Positions 53,966 through 62,696 of a stretch of 64,000 bases of DNA are shown here, one piece after another. The DNA comes from Vallitalea okinawensis. GTDB lineage: Bacteria > Bacillota > Clostridia > Lachnospirales > PQDH01. Position numbers and translations under genes: made by a program. The stretch's first letter is position 1. The number at the start of each line of letters is the position of its first letter. A model generated the notes under the pieces. That model had not been told where the DNA came from. It saw only the letters and a list, made by a program, of their open reading frames with translations, and ran no database searches. The stretch lies in the NCBI RefSeq assembly GCF_002964605.1, contig NZ_PQDH01000001.1, forward strand, positions 186,001 to 250,000, read 5' to 3'.

Positions 53966-54070
53966 AAATATGTTAGGGGTACTATGGAGTAGCCAACCAT
54001 GGACGGTGAGCTTGGCTGTCTAAGACATGGACGTCTTTTCAGCCAGCGCAATAGTACTCCTAATATGTTT
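53966..54070 (+). ncRNA. Structured repeat element, copy C (unclassified RNA)
   Basis: The 20-bp closing stem 53966-53985 with 54051-54070 is completely paired (three G-U wobbles). The core has ATGGAGTAG, AACCATGGAC and GTGAGC, an inner stem TTGGCTG/CAGCCAG and a hairpin AAGAC-ATGGAC-GTCTT. The same layout occurs in copies A and B. It sits between the convergent potD and sulfatase genes, just past the pot terminator. Confidence 0.65.
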
Positions 54071-54094
54071 GACTCTACGATAATAAACTTTCTG

Positions 54095-55594
54095 CTAGCC
54101 TTTAAGACGTGTCGCATCCACCATCTCTAATCCTGTACCATAATCCAATTGTCTAGGCTCGTACTCTGCTTCACGTTGACGTGTCATTAATGTATAATCC
54201 CATGAAGCCTCCCTTGCATCTTTTCTCCATGGACGTCTTTCCCAATAATAACCTCTGAAGGGATCTCTGGTTTCATTCATCCAATTAAGTAGACGATTAT
54301 GTATGTCATCGCGAATGGAACTGTATTCATTATTATCAATCAGATTATCCATTTCTCCTGGATCAATTTCAAGATCATATAATTCATCCGTTGCTAATAA
54401 GTTAATAACTAGCTTATAGCGACCATCAAATGCACATCGAATAGGTTGGAATCCTCCAAATCCATCATGATCAACTTCATAACGACTAAATTCTATATAG
54501 ATCGTATCGTTAACACGTTCTCCAACTTGTAGCGTAGGTATTATACTATGTCCTTCAAAAAGCTTAGATTGTTGTAAATCAAAATAATGCATAATGGTGG
54601 GCACCATATCAATATGGGATACAGGATCAGTATTGATCTGTCCAGATTCTATGAATTCATTGCACATCATAATAAGAGGGATATTAGTAATCTCATCATA
54701 CATTGCTGCTCCCTTATTCATTAATGAATGAGAATATAATAGATCGCCATGATCAGATGTATAAATCACTAAAGCATTTGGAATCTGTTCATGAATTGTC
54801 TGAATAACGCGACCAATCTCATCATCAACAAAAGAATTACATCCCAAATAATATTGAAAATTCATGTCAAGTGTGTCCTTATTTAATTGTAGTCTATCAC
54901 CAGCCCAGGCAACATGATGTTCTGGCTTGTTACTTAAATCATCCCATAGATTTTTTGATTTTGGAAATTGGTAATCCTTATACATGTCTGCATAGGGTTG
55001 TGGACATATAAAGGGTCCATGTGGTTCATCATAGGATACGACCAAGAAGAAATCCTCTTCTTTACACTGTTCAATAAAATCAATTGCACGATTGGAACAG
55101 CGATGACCAAATGTAAATTCTCTTGCAACATCTGTTTCATTCATCAAGCTAGTTTGTCTTGAGAGTAAGCGTTCTTCATCTGTTAATTCTTCTAAATAAT
55201 TACGCATATCATACCAATAGTCAGCATCCCAACCATCTGGACATTGCCCTAAACCAAAGTAATCGCCTCCATCAACATGCCATTTACCTATATAAGCAGT
55301 ATGAATCCCTTCTCCATTCAGTCTCTGTCCTATTGTTCTCACATTATCCCCTATTGGCATACTGTTCCCCCAGCTTCCATTAGAATGAGGATAAGTACCC
55401 GTAAACAATGCCGATCTAGCGGGACCACAAACAGGTTGGCACGTATATGCCTTTTCAAAACGCATACCCTTACTAGCTAGTGCATCAAGCGCTGGGGTTT
55501 TCATATCTGGATTTCCATAACACCCCAGCATATCTTTTCTCTGTGTATCAGTCATAATAAATACGACTTGTTTCTTTGTATTATTCCGATTCAT
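54095..55594 (-). CDS. Type I sulfatase / arylsulfatase family enzyme
   Basis: 499 aa, no signal peptide. The N-terminal metal site VVFIMTDTQRKDMLGCYG, then CGPARS (Cys56-x-Pro-x-Arg), the formylglycine site in the Cys-type form used with anaerobic anSME maturation. IYTSDHGDLL supplies further metal ligands. It hydrolyses sulfate esters, probably of an imported glycan. It is divergent from an AraC regulator. No maturase gene is in the window. Confidence 0.94.
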   Translation of the reverse strand: MNRNNTKKQVVFIMTDTQRKDMLGCYGNPDMKTPALDALASKGMRFEKAYTCQPVCGPARSALFTGTYPHSNGSWGNSMPIGDNVRTIGQRLNGEGIHTAYIGKWHVDGGDYFGLGQCPDGWDADYWYDMRNYLEELTDEERLLSRQTSLMNETDVAREFTFGHRCSNRAIDFIEQCKEEDFFLVVSYDEPHGPFICPQPYADMYKDYQFPKSKNLWDDLSNKPEHHVAWAGDRLQLNKDTLDMNFQYYLGCNSFVDDEIGRVIQTIHEQIPNALVIYTSDHGDLLYSHSLMNKGAAMYDEITNIPLIMMCNEFIESGQINTDPVSHIDMVPTIMHYFDLQQSKLFEGHSIIPTLQVGERVNDTIYIEFSRYEVDHDGFGGFQPIRCAFDGRYKLVINLLATDELYDLEIDPGEMDNLIDNNEYSSIRDDIHNRLLNWMNETRDPFRGYYWERRPWRKDAREASWDYTLMTRQREAEYEPRQLDYGTGLEMVDATRLKG

Positions 55595-55620
55595 AAATAT
55601 TCCTCCTGATTGGTATTTAC

Positions 55621-55647
55621 TTTTATTATAAATAATTTATAATAAAA
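55621..55647. promoter_or_regulatory. 27-bp AT palindrome in sulfatase/araC spacer
   Basis: TTTTATTATAAA (55621-55632) and TTTATAATAAAA (55636-55647) are perfect inverted repeats around TAA. It may be an AraC-regulator operator or overlap the divergent promoters. AT-only palindromes arise by chance more easily, so confidence is limited. Confidence 0.45.
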
Positions 55648-55700
55648 ATAAATGGTTATAATCGATATTGATTTGTCAAATTCCGATATGAGGTGATGAG

Positions 55701-56585
55701 ATGAAGAATTTTCCTTTACATATAGCAGAGATAAATCCCTATATAAGAAAAGCAGGCTATGAGACATCCAGTAACTGGCATGGGCAAAAGAGGAGGATCT
55801 ATGATCATGAATTTATCTTCGCTGAAAAGGGTAAAGGCATCATTACCATAAATGATCGTTCCTATCCAATACAACCTGGTGCCCTTTTCTTAATCAAGCC
55901 GGATACATCTCATTATTTTGATATAAAAGATACTGATGGTGCAGTCTATTGGATTCATTTTGATTATTTTTATCGCCATGACGTTATGGATCTTAATCGT
56001 CTTGTGCAAAATGAAAGAAGTGTTTTGTTTAATCAACACTTGCCTAATCACAATCTATTAAGATACGAACCTGTTTTTGAAAAGGGTTTTGCATTGTCTG
56101 ATTATATGTTAGTAAAAGATATTAAAACAATCTCTTCAATATTTAAAACTATTATTTTGCTTCATGAAAAAAAAGAAGCTCTATGGGAGCTTCAGGCAAA
56201 AATTCAACTTCTTCAATTATTTGAATACCTATTTCATCATCATCTTACAAGAGACACATCAACCCAAATAGTGGATTTATGCCCCTATCTGGTGGCTTAT
56301 ATTGAAAAAAATTATTACAAAAAAATAAGCCTCTCACATCTCTCTCATGTAACAGGCTATCATGCTGATTATATTAGTAAGAAATTTAAACAAGAAATAG
56401 GTATGAATATTACAGTTTATATTCATACTGTTCGCATAGCTCACGCAAAAGATTTACTACTCAATACGGATTACTCGATTAGTTATATTAGTAACCTTGT
56501 TGGTTACTCAGATCTTTATTACTTCAGCAAAATGATGAAGAAATATGTAGGTATGAGCCCAACAACTTTTAGAAATTCTCATTAA
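55701..56585 (+). CDS. AraC-family transcriptional regulator
   Basis: 294 aa. N-terminal cupin-like sensor domain (HEFIFAEKGKGIITINDRSYPIQPGALFLIKPDTSHYFD) and a C-terminal double HTH ([84 protein letters not shown]). GAGGTG precedes the ATG. It is divergent from the sulfatase, its likely target; the ligand is probably a sugar. Confidence 0.94.
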   Translation: MKNFPLHIAEINPYIRKAGYETSSNWHGQKRRIYDHEFIFAEKGKGIITINDRSYPIQPGALFLIKPDTSHYFDIKDTDGAVYWIHFDYFYRHDVMDLNRLVQNERSVLFNQHLPNHNLLRYEPVFEKGFALSDYMLVKDIKTISSIFKTIILLHEKKEALWELQAKIQLLQLFEYLFHHHLTRDTSTQIVDLCPYLVAYIEKNYYKKISLSHLSHVTGYHADYISKKFKQEIGMNITVYIHTVRIAHAKDLLLNTDYSISYISNLVGYSDLYYFSKMMKKYVGMSPTTFRNSH

Positions 56586-57138
56586 TTAATGCATACCTAA
56601 GATGATCTTCCCAGATACCGTTAATGTTCAAAAATCTTGAAGACATTCCCTCGAAAGAAAACCCTAGTCTTTCCACAACATGGGATGACCTCTTGTTATG
56701 AGGCATAATATTAGCTTCCATTCGATGCAATCCCATATCATGAAAAGCAATATGGATGCAAGCTTTTAATGCTTCTGACATATAGCCATGACCTTCTTCT
56801 TCTTTATCCAGTTTATAACCTAAATAGCAGGATTGAAATGTACCACGGATAATATTGCTAAGACCAAAGTTCCCAATAACTTTTTTCTTATAATCTTCCT
56901 TTTTAAAAAGCCAATACCGTAAGGACTTACTATCCATTATTTTTTTATATTCCAATTCCAATAAAATTTTCTGATACTCCAAAGAGTAAAAGGGATAATC
57001 CCTCCTTGACTCCCATGGTTCAAGAAAGCTTCTATTACGAATGTAATAGTCAAGGACTATAGAAGCATCTTCAGGTTGTAAAACTTCTAAAATCAAACGC
57101 TCTGTCTCGTATTTATGTTTTATCTTCTTCTCTCTCAT
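56569..57138 (-). CDS. GNAT N-acetyltransferase (RimJ/RimL-like)
   Basis: 189 aa. [61 protein letters not shown] (acetyl-CoA loop) and [17 protein letters not shown] follow the RimJ/RimL ribosomal-protein acetyltransferase pattern. The ATG overlaps the queA stop (ATGA), so the two are coupled. The 3' end overlaps the convergent araC gene by 17 bases. Confidence 0.92.
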   Translation of the reverse strand: MREKKIKHKYETERLILEVLQPEDASIVLDYYIRNRSFLEPWESRRDYPFYSLEYQKILLELEYKKIMDSKSLRYWLFKKEDYKKKVIGNFGLSNIIRGTFQSCYLGYKLDKEEEGHGYMSEALKACIHIAFHDMGLHRMEANIMPHNKRSSHVVERLGFSFEGMSSRFLNINGIWEDHLRYALINENF

Positions 57139-58160
57139 TTGATGAACATAGCATCGCCAAAACTAAAGAATCTATATCTTTCTTTAACAGCAGTTGTATA
57201 GGCATTCATTATATTTTCTTTACTGGCTAATGCAGAAACTAACATGATCAGCGTGGACTCAGGTAAATGGAAATTGGTAATTAAGGCATTTACCGCTTTA
57301 AACTGATACCCTGGATAGATGAAAATATCTGTCCATCCGCTACCTGCTGCGATTTTTCCATTTTGATCAGCAACAGATTCCAATGTTCTAGAACTTGTTG
57401 TCCCAACAGCGATAACGCGTCCACTATTTTCTTTGGTCCTATTAATTTTATATGCTTCTTCTTCTTCAATAAAATAATATTCAGCATGCATATCATGTTC
57501 ATCAATATTTTCTACTTTAACAGGTCTAAATGTACCTAATCCAACATGAAGTGTTACGTAAGCAACTTCTACACCTTTTGCTCTAATCTTTTCTAATAGC
57601 TGATCAGTAAAATGTAATCCTGCCGTCGGCGCAGCTGCAGACCCACGGTGTTTAGCATAAACTGTCTGATAACGGTCTTGATCTTCTAGTTCAGCAGTAA
57701 TGTATGGAGGTAAAGGCATTTGCCCCAACTCATCTAATACTTGTTCAAAGATGCCTTCATGTTCAAAGGTGACTAAACGATTACCACCTTCCATAACTTC
57801 ATTCACAGATGCCATCAATCTACCGTCGCCAAACTGAATCCTTGCTCCTGGTTTCGCTTTTTTCCCTGGTTTCACCATAACTTCCCATTGATTATTCTCT
57901 TTCTTATTCAAAAGAAGAAATTCTACCTTTCCCCCAGACCCTTCCTTGGCGCCTATGAGTCGTGCAGGTAATACTTTTGTATTATTAAGGACCAGGCAGT
58001 CACCAGGGTTGAAATAATCTATAATATCTCTAAATACTTTGTGCTCAATAGCACCTGAATCTTTATCTAAGACTAAAAGCTTTGAACTTGTCCGGTCTTC
58101 CAATGGATACTGAGCTATTAGTTCTTCTGGTAAATCAAAATAAAAATCTGATGTTTTCAT
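57135..58160 (-). CDS. queA: S-adenosylmethionine:tRNA ribosyltransferase-isomerase
   Basis: 341 aa. [61 protein letters not shown] and [16 protein letters not shown] are QueA signatures. It transfers the ribosyl part of SAM to preQ1-modified tRNA, making epoxyqueuosine after Tgt. In many clostridia it is next to tgt; here it lies 12 kb away. Confidence 0.97.
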   Translation of the reverse strand: MKTSDFYFDLPEELIAQYPLEDRTSSKLLVLDKDSGAIEHKVFRDIIDYFNPGDCLVLNNTKVLPARLIGAKEGSGGKVEFLLLNKKENNQWEVMVKPGKKAKPGARIQFGDGRLMASVNEVMEGGNRLVTFEHEGIFEQVLDELGQMPLPPYITAELEDQDRYQTVYAKHRGSAAAPTAGLHFTDQLLEKIRAKGVEVAYVTLHVGLGTFRPVKVENIDEHDMHAEYYFIEEEEAYKINRTKENSGRVIAVGTTSSRTLESVADQNGKIAAGSGWTDIFIYPGYQFKAVNALITNFHLPESTLIMLVSALASKENIMNAYTTAVKERYRFFSFGDAMFIK

Positions 58161-58259
58161 TTTCTTCCAACTTTCTTCCCTATTCTTTATAAAATCACTT
58201 ATATACCTCTTATTATTATAATCAATTTTAACAGGTTTACAAGGTTTTAAATGGAATAT

Positions 58260-60029
58260 CTACGAAGTTTTTAGCTGTATCCAGAACTCAACCCCATTTT
58301 TACGGTTTTTGACACCATAAGTAAAACTATGCGACTCAATTATACTTTTCACTATGGCCAATCCTATACCTGTTCCACCTAAAGCACGGTTTCGTGATTT
58401 CTCTGTCTTATAGAATCTATCCCAAATCTTTTCCATTTCTCTATCTTCTATCAACGGTCCTTCATTGGCAAAATAAAGCCTTTGATTGACTTCATCCATG
58501 TAAATCTCTATTTGGGTTCCCTCATTACCATGATCGATCACATTGGACAAGAGATTATTAATGACCTGTATCATTAATTTCTTATCCATTACTGCTTCGA
58601 AATTCTTCCCTCCATAATGAATGGACATGTTCTTTTCTTCTAATATAGGTTTATAATAGCTAACTACATCATCTAATAAGAGCTTGACGGGTAGTTTTTC
58701 TTTGATTAGTTCGACAGCTCCTGATTCAATTTTGGATAACTTCAACATATCCATTACAAGACTATTCATAAATCCGATTTCATCCAATATAACATCTAAA
58801 TAGTAATTTGATTTTTCTTTCTTTATACCATCTTTAATTGCTTCAGCATAGGTCTTTATGATACCTAGAGGTGTTTTTAAATCATGAGAGACATTTGCTA
58901 CAAATTCTTTACGTACTTCTTCTTGCTTAACTCTCAATTCAATGTCCTCTTTAAGCTGTACATTCGCATCAGTTAATTCCTCTAATGCACTTTTCAAATT
59001 TGTAGATAAGATATTTATACTCTCTGATAGCATGCCAATTTCATCATTTGATTGAATAGGTGATTTCTTATCAAAGTTCATATCCGCCATATCTTTTGCT
59101 ATATTATTCAGTACAACAATTGGTCGTGTGAACATCTTAGAAAAAAAGTAGGCTATGACTAATGATAGGAGAATAGCAATGATAAAAAAGACTAAGTAAT
59201 ACTGATTGATAATACCCTTAGCCTCATCAACAGGTTGTAATGTAGCATCTAAATAAAACTGTATCGGCATTCCATCTTTTTCTACAGTTGTTACTATACT
59301 TACATATTTTATGCTCGAATACGGATCTTCATAGATTGTAAAATCATCCGTATTATAGATAACTTCATTTGCATTTTTCTCTTCAAAGAAAAAATAATCG
59401 CTATCAACAACACTTCCTTTTACGGTTACTAAATCTTCCATTTCATTGTGTATGGTATCTTCACCGTTAAGGTTACCATCAGTAAGCAACTCTTCTTCTG
59501 ATTTGAGTTCCTCATTACTGTATATTAATTCATCTTTAAAACTAATACCGTTCAGGATAATTTCAACAGGGTAGTAATAAGATTGGGTGTAAAAATCTCC
59601 CTCGTAATAAAAACCTATTACTTCAATTTCATCTCCTTTTTCAGGTAGTCGCCCATACATTACCTCATCTTGAAAATAGGGGTCTATGATTACATCATAT
59701 GATGAACCATTCCCATCTTCAATAGTTACCACATAATCATTTGTAAAATCACTACTGGTAGAGAAATAGCTACTGTCCATCACAGCTAAGCTGGCATTAT
59801 TTTGAATGGAGAACTTCTCCAATTCCCAATACAGTTTCTCTTCGGTCCATTGGTTATTTAGAAACTCTTCTATGAAATCATCTAAGTTGTCTTCTAACTG
59901 ATTAATCTTAGTCGTTGTATAATAATCAGATAATAAATAGTTTTGAAAGAGGCCCAAAATGACTAATAACCCAATAATGAAAATAAGACTGATGGAGAAT
60001 AACTTAAAAGTAATGCTATTACGCTTCAT
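58260..60029 (-). CDS. Sensor histidine kinase (HAMP-HisKA-HATPase)
   Basis: 589 aa. Helices at residues 9-30 and 276-297 bracket a roughly 245-residue acidic extracellular domain with two OB-like segments (KGDEIEVIGFYYEGDFY; LVTVKGSVVDSDYF). HAMP follows (about 298-350), then HisKA with phospho-acceptor His382 (VSHDLKTPLG) and HATPase_c (NNLLSNVIDHGN, GTGIGLAIVKSI). The start overlaps the response regulator gene by 11 bases. Confidence 0.95.
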   Translation of the reverse strand: MKRNSITFKLFSISLIFIIGLLVILGLFQNYLLSDYYTTTKINQLEDNLDDFIEEFLNNQWTEEKLYWELEKFSIQNNASLAVMDSSYFSTSSDFTNDYVVTIEDGNGSSYDVIIDPYFQDEVMYGRLPEKGDEIEVIGFYYEGDFYTQSYYYPVEIILNGISFKDELIYSNEELKSEEELLTDGNLNGEDTIHNEMEDLVTVKGSVVDSDYFFFEEKNANEVIYNTDDFTIYEDPYSSIKYVSIVTTVEKDGMPIQFYLDATLQPVDEAKGIINQYYLVFFIIAILLSLVIAYFFSKMFTRPIVVLNNIAKDMADMNFDKKSPIQSNDEIGMLSESINILSTNLKSALEELTDANVQLKEDIELRVKQEEVRKEFVANVSHDLKTPLGIIKTYAEAIKDGIKKEKSNYYLDVILDEIGFMNSLVMDMLKLSKIESGAVELIKEKLPVKLLLDDVVSYYKPILEEKNMSIHYGGKNFEAVMDKKLMIQVINNLLSNVIDHGNEGTQIEIYMDEVNQRLYFANEGPLIEDREMEKIWDRFYKTEKSRNRALGGTGIGLAIVKSIIESHSFTYGVKNRKNGVEFWIQLKTS

Positions 60030-60705
60030 CCATTATCACCTCAAACTTATAACCAACTCGTATAACAGTATGTATATGTTTAGCCTGATCTTCTAATTTT
60101 TTGCGAAGCTTTTTGATATGGGTATCTACAACTCTTGTATCTCCAAAAAAGTCATAGCCCCATACTTGGTCCAATAACTTTTCTCGCGTCAGAACATATC
60201 CTTCATTTTCAATAAGATAAAGGAGGATATCGAACTCCTTTGGTGCCAGATCTAGTAACTGATTGTTAACTTTCACAGAATAAGCCCCTTTATTAATTTC
60301 TATTTTGTCTTTGATGACAAGATCAGAAATAGGTGTTACGGTAGATATGCGTTTTAATAATTGTCTTGCCCTAGCTACAAGTACCTTTGGACTGAATGGT
60401 TTCACCACATATTCATCTGCTCCTAAATCAAACCCCAGTAATTGATCGTCATCCTCTCCCCTAGCAGTAATGATGATTATGAGCACATCTGATTTCTCAC
60501 GTATTTTTCTGCATACAGAATAACCATCTAACATGGGCATCATGATATCAAGAATAATTAAATCCACATTATGTTCTTCATATTGTTGAAGTGCATCAAT
60601 ACCATTCTCTGCTTCGATTACATTATATCCTTCAATTTCAAAATAGTCCTTAAGAATATCTCTCATTAGCTTTTCATCTTCAACTATTAAAACTGTCTTT
60701 TTCAC
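60019..60705 (-). CDS. OmpR/PhoB-family response regulator
   Basis: 228 aa. Receiver with acidic pair Glu9-Asp10 and phospho-acceptor Asp53 (LIILDIMMPMLDG), Lys102-region VKPFSP, and a winged-helix output domain (LAPKEFDILLYLIENEGYVLTREKLLDQVWGYDFFGDTRVVDTHIKKLRKKL). GTG start after AGGAGG. It is the partner of the kinase downstream; the acidic protein gene at 60790 is a plausible target by position. Confidence 0.96.
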   Translation of the reverse strand: MKKTVLIVEDEKLMRDILKDYFEIEGYNVIEAENGIDALQQYEEHNVDLIILDIMMPMLDGYSVCRKIREKSDVLIIIITARGEDDDQLLGFDLGADEYVVKPFSPKVLVARARQLLKRISTVTPISDLVIKDKIEINKGAYSVKVNNQLLDLAPKEFDILLYLIENEGYVLTREKLLDQVWGYDFFGDTRVVDTHIKKLRKKLEDQAKHIHTVIRVGYKFEVIMDEA

Positions 60706-60726
60706 TGTTTATCCTCCTGGCACCAA

Positions 60727-60756
60727 AAGTAAGGAATGGTTATCCACTCCTTACTT
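60727..60756 (-). terminator. Hairpin between acidic-protein gene and response regulator gene
   Basis: AAGTAAGGAATGG (60727-60739) and CCACTCCTTACTT (60744-60756) pair over 13 bp with one mismatch; TTTT follows on the minus strand. It partly separates the acidic-protein gene from the two-component operon. Confidence 0.7.
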
Positions 60757-60789
60757 ATTTTATCTGCATTAAATTATAGTTTTTCCTTA

Positions 60790-61869
60790 TTACTTATTGT
60801 CTTCCATATCTTCATAGTCGTAATCTTCGTAGTCAAAATCGTCATAGTCAAAATCATAAATATCCATTGACCATAATTGCTCCCAAACTTCCCAAGCTTC
60901 ATCATACTTCTCTTTTTCTTCTAATTGCATAGCTTGATTAAATAGTTCTTCTGCTTTCTTTAAATCATCTTTTGAAAGATCATCTTTAAGCTCCATTTTG
61001 AAATCTTCAAAAGTATAAGGCTCCATTTCAAATTCAATCTCAATTATATATTCTTTTTCAAATAATTCGTCCCATACTTTTGTTGCTTCATCCCAATCAT
61101 TATCTTCCTCAAGTTTCATGGCTTTTTCAAATAAAGATTTTGCTTCAGAAATTTGTGCTTTGGTAGCATCTTCTTTTAAATAATCACTTTTAAAATCTTC
61201 AAATGTATACTCTTCATAAAAATCCATAAAGTCTTCGTCTTCAAAGTCTTCATCATCAAAATAGAAGTAATCATCATATGTTTCATCTATTTTATTATAG
61301 ATAGCATTCAATTGTTTTTCAAGGTCCATTATTTCTGAATCAAGATCTGCTAATTCTTTTTGATTAGCTTCTGATAATTTATTTACATCATAAGCATCTG
61401 AATAAGCAAAGCTTTCTTTTAATACGTCTAATTCCTCAAGTTGGACCCATGCATCCCATACTTTTTCCCAATCTTCTTCACTGTTATTTTCTTCAAATTG
61501 AATATTCTTATAGAGTTCTTTTGCTTTGCTGATTTCATCTGCTGTTACAGATTCCTTAATCATCACCTTTTTGAAGTTATCAAAATTAGCATAAAAATCA
61601 ATTTCGTCTAAATCTTTAACGATTTCGTCAGCTTTTGCATAAAGCGGTTCAAGCTTCACATATAGTCTATCAATTTCTGATTCTAGTTGCTTTAATTCAG
61701 CTTCTTGCTCCGCAGTAAGATTACCGAACCCGCCAAAGTAACATTCATCACCTGTACACTCAATGCTATTATCAAGCTTGTCTGTAGTTGTTACTTCACC
61801 AGCTAAAACTGTAGTCGACATTGTTAAAATAAGTGTTCCACCAACAATCAATTTTCTTAAATTTTTCAT
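60790..61869 (-). CDS. Secreted acidic three-repeat protein, unknown function
   Basis: 359 aa. A signal peptide (MKNLRKLIVGGTLILTMSTTVLAG) is followed by coiled-coil-like helices (LKQLESEIDRLYVKLEPLYAKADEI) and three related units. Each has FxDFK or FDNFK, then a KAxELFxxAMxLEE helix and DWDEAxxVWxxL. The extreme C-terminus is DFDYDDFDYEDYDYEDMED. The helix pairs look TPR-like. The protein is very acidic and could bind cations. It lies directly upstream of the two-component genes. Confidence 0.8.
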   Translation of the reverse strand: MKNLRKLIVGGTLILTMSTTVLAGEVTTTDKLDNSIECTGDECYFGGFGNLTAEQEAELKQLESEIDRLYVKLEPLYAKADEIVKDLDEIDFYANFDNFKKVMIKESVTADEISKAKELYKNIQFEENNSEEDWEKVWDAWVQLEELDVLKESFAYSDAYDVNKLSEANQKELADLDSEIMDLEKQLNAIYNKIDETYDDYFYFDDEDFEDEDFMDFYEEYTFEDFKSDYLKEDATKAQISEAKSLFEKAMKLEEDNDWDEATKVWDELFEKEYIIEIEFEMEPYTFEDFKMELKDDLSKDDLKKAEELFNQAMQLEEKEKYDEAWEVWEQLWSMDIYDFDYDDFDYEDYDYEDMEDNK

Positions 61870-62006
61870 GTAATTTCCTCCATTCCTTAATGTGATTCAA
61901 GTATATCAAGCTGATGTGTCTTCTATATGTCCTTTCAATGACTTCTATAAGAATATACAACCCATAAATCAAATTTATATTATATAATAATTATTATGAT
62001 TTAGTA

Positions 62007-62035
62007 TTGATTTTTATTTTCATTTATAGTATACT
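62007..62035 (+). promoter_or_regulatory. Promoter of the thioredoxin-like gene pair
   Basis: TTGATT (62007-62012), a 17-bp spacer and TATACT (62030-62035), giving a leader of about 87 nt. Confidence 0.65.
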
Positions 62036-62128
62036 GTAGTTGTCAAAAGGAAATACTTAGAAGATTAGAACCGATTCAAGTCTTATAGTTAATTTATATA
62101 ATATCTACAGTTGATAGGAGGATTACTT

Positions 62129-62317
62129 ATGCGACGTTCTAAAAAAAGCAAGCCTATTAAATCAGTATCTTATAATAAGTTGGTTGATTCCCATAATCGA
62201 CGAAGTGAATACGATATTGTAAAAGACATAGAAAGCCTCAATAAATTTGGTGTTTATCAAATACCTGTCATGAGCTTTAATCAAGAAATCAATAAAAGAA
62301 CCATTCGTTATTTATAG
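62129..62317 (+). CDS. Small thioredoxin_3-like paralogue, truncated form
   Basis: 62 aa. The start at 62129 is 7 bases after AGGAGG. A basic N-terminus (MRRSKKSKPIKSV) leads to YDIVKDIESLNKFGVYQIPVM, which aligns with YESIKDLAAMNQYGVFEIPAL in the next gene, including the cis-Pro region of the thioredoxin fold. No cysteine is present. It appears to be a shortened tandem paralogue; the function is unknown. Confidence 0.7.
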   Translation: MRRSKKSKPIKSVSYNKLVDSHNRRSEYDIVKDIESLNKFGVYQIPVMSFNQEINKRTIRYL

Positions 62318-62351
62318 TCGACTCAAACGAATAATTAAAGGAGGTTATTTT

Positions 62352-62594
62352 ATGGATATCAAAGTTTTAGGATCTACTCAGAATACCAAAAGTACTTTAT
62401 TAACTAATAATTTAGAAGCTGCTATTCATCAGTTAGATATTAACCTTACATATGAATCCATTAAAGATCTTGCAGCAATGAATCAATATGGAGTTTTTGA
62501 AATCCCAGCACTTGTTATCAATGATGAGATAAAGACTAAAGGTAGAATTCCTTCTGTAGAAGAAGTAAAGGAGCTGATACTTGCACTCCCATAG
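62352..62594 (+). CDS. Thioredoxin_3-fold protein lacking the CxxC site
   Basis: 80 aa. The pattern MDIKVLGS ... TYESIKDLAAMNQYGVFEIPALVINDEIKTKGRIPSVEEVKELI is that of redox-active disulfide protein 2 (thioredoxin_3). The position of CxxC (10-13) reads QNTK, so the usual dithiol is absent and the protein has no cysteines. AAGGAGG precedes the ATG. Probably a binding or regulatory derivative. Confidence 0.85.
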   Translation: MDIKVLGSTQNTKSTLLTNNLEAAIHQLDINLTYESIKDLAAMNQYGVFEIPALVINDEIKTKGRIPSVEEVKELILALP

Positions 62595-62651
62595 AATATA
62601 CAGAAATGAATTCTATTAAGGATAATGTTATACTCTCATAATAAATAATAA

Positions 62652-62680
62652 GAAGAGGATGACATGGAGTCATCCTCTTC
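62652..62680. terminator. Bidirectional terminator
   Basis: GAAGAGGATGAC (62652-62663) pairs with GTCATCCTCTTC (62669-62680) with a 5-nt loop; T-rich tails follow both ways. It serves the thioredoxin-like pair and the convergent pspA. Confidence 0.92.
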
Positions 62681-62696
62681 TTTATTACATAACCAT

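Noticed and set aside
54225-54240. ATGGACGTCTTT resembling the structured-element core
   Set aside because: It lies in the sulfatase coding sequence, lacks the flanking stems and is explained by codons for the protein.
58161-58260. Possible preQ1 riboswitch upstream of queA
   Set aside because: The 100-base leader is AT-rich with no C-rich pseudoknot or preQ1 core that I can see.
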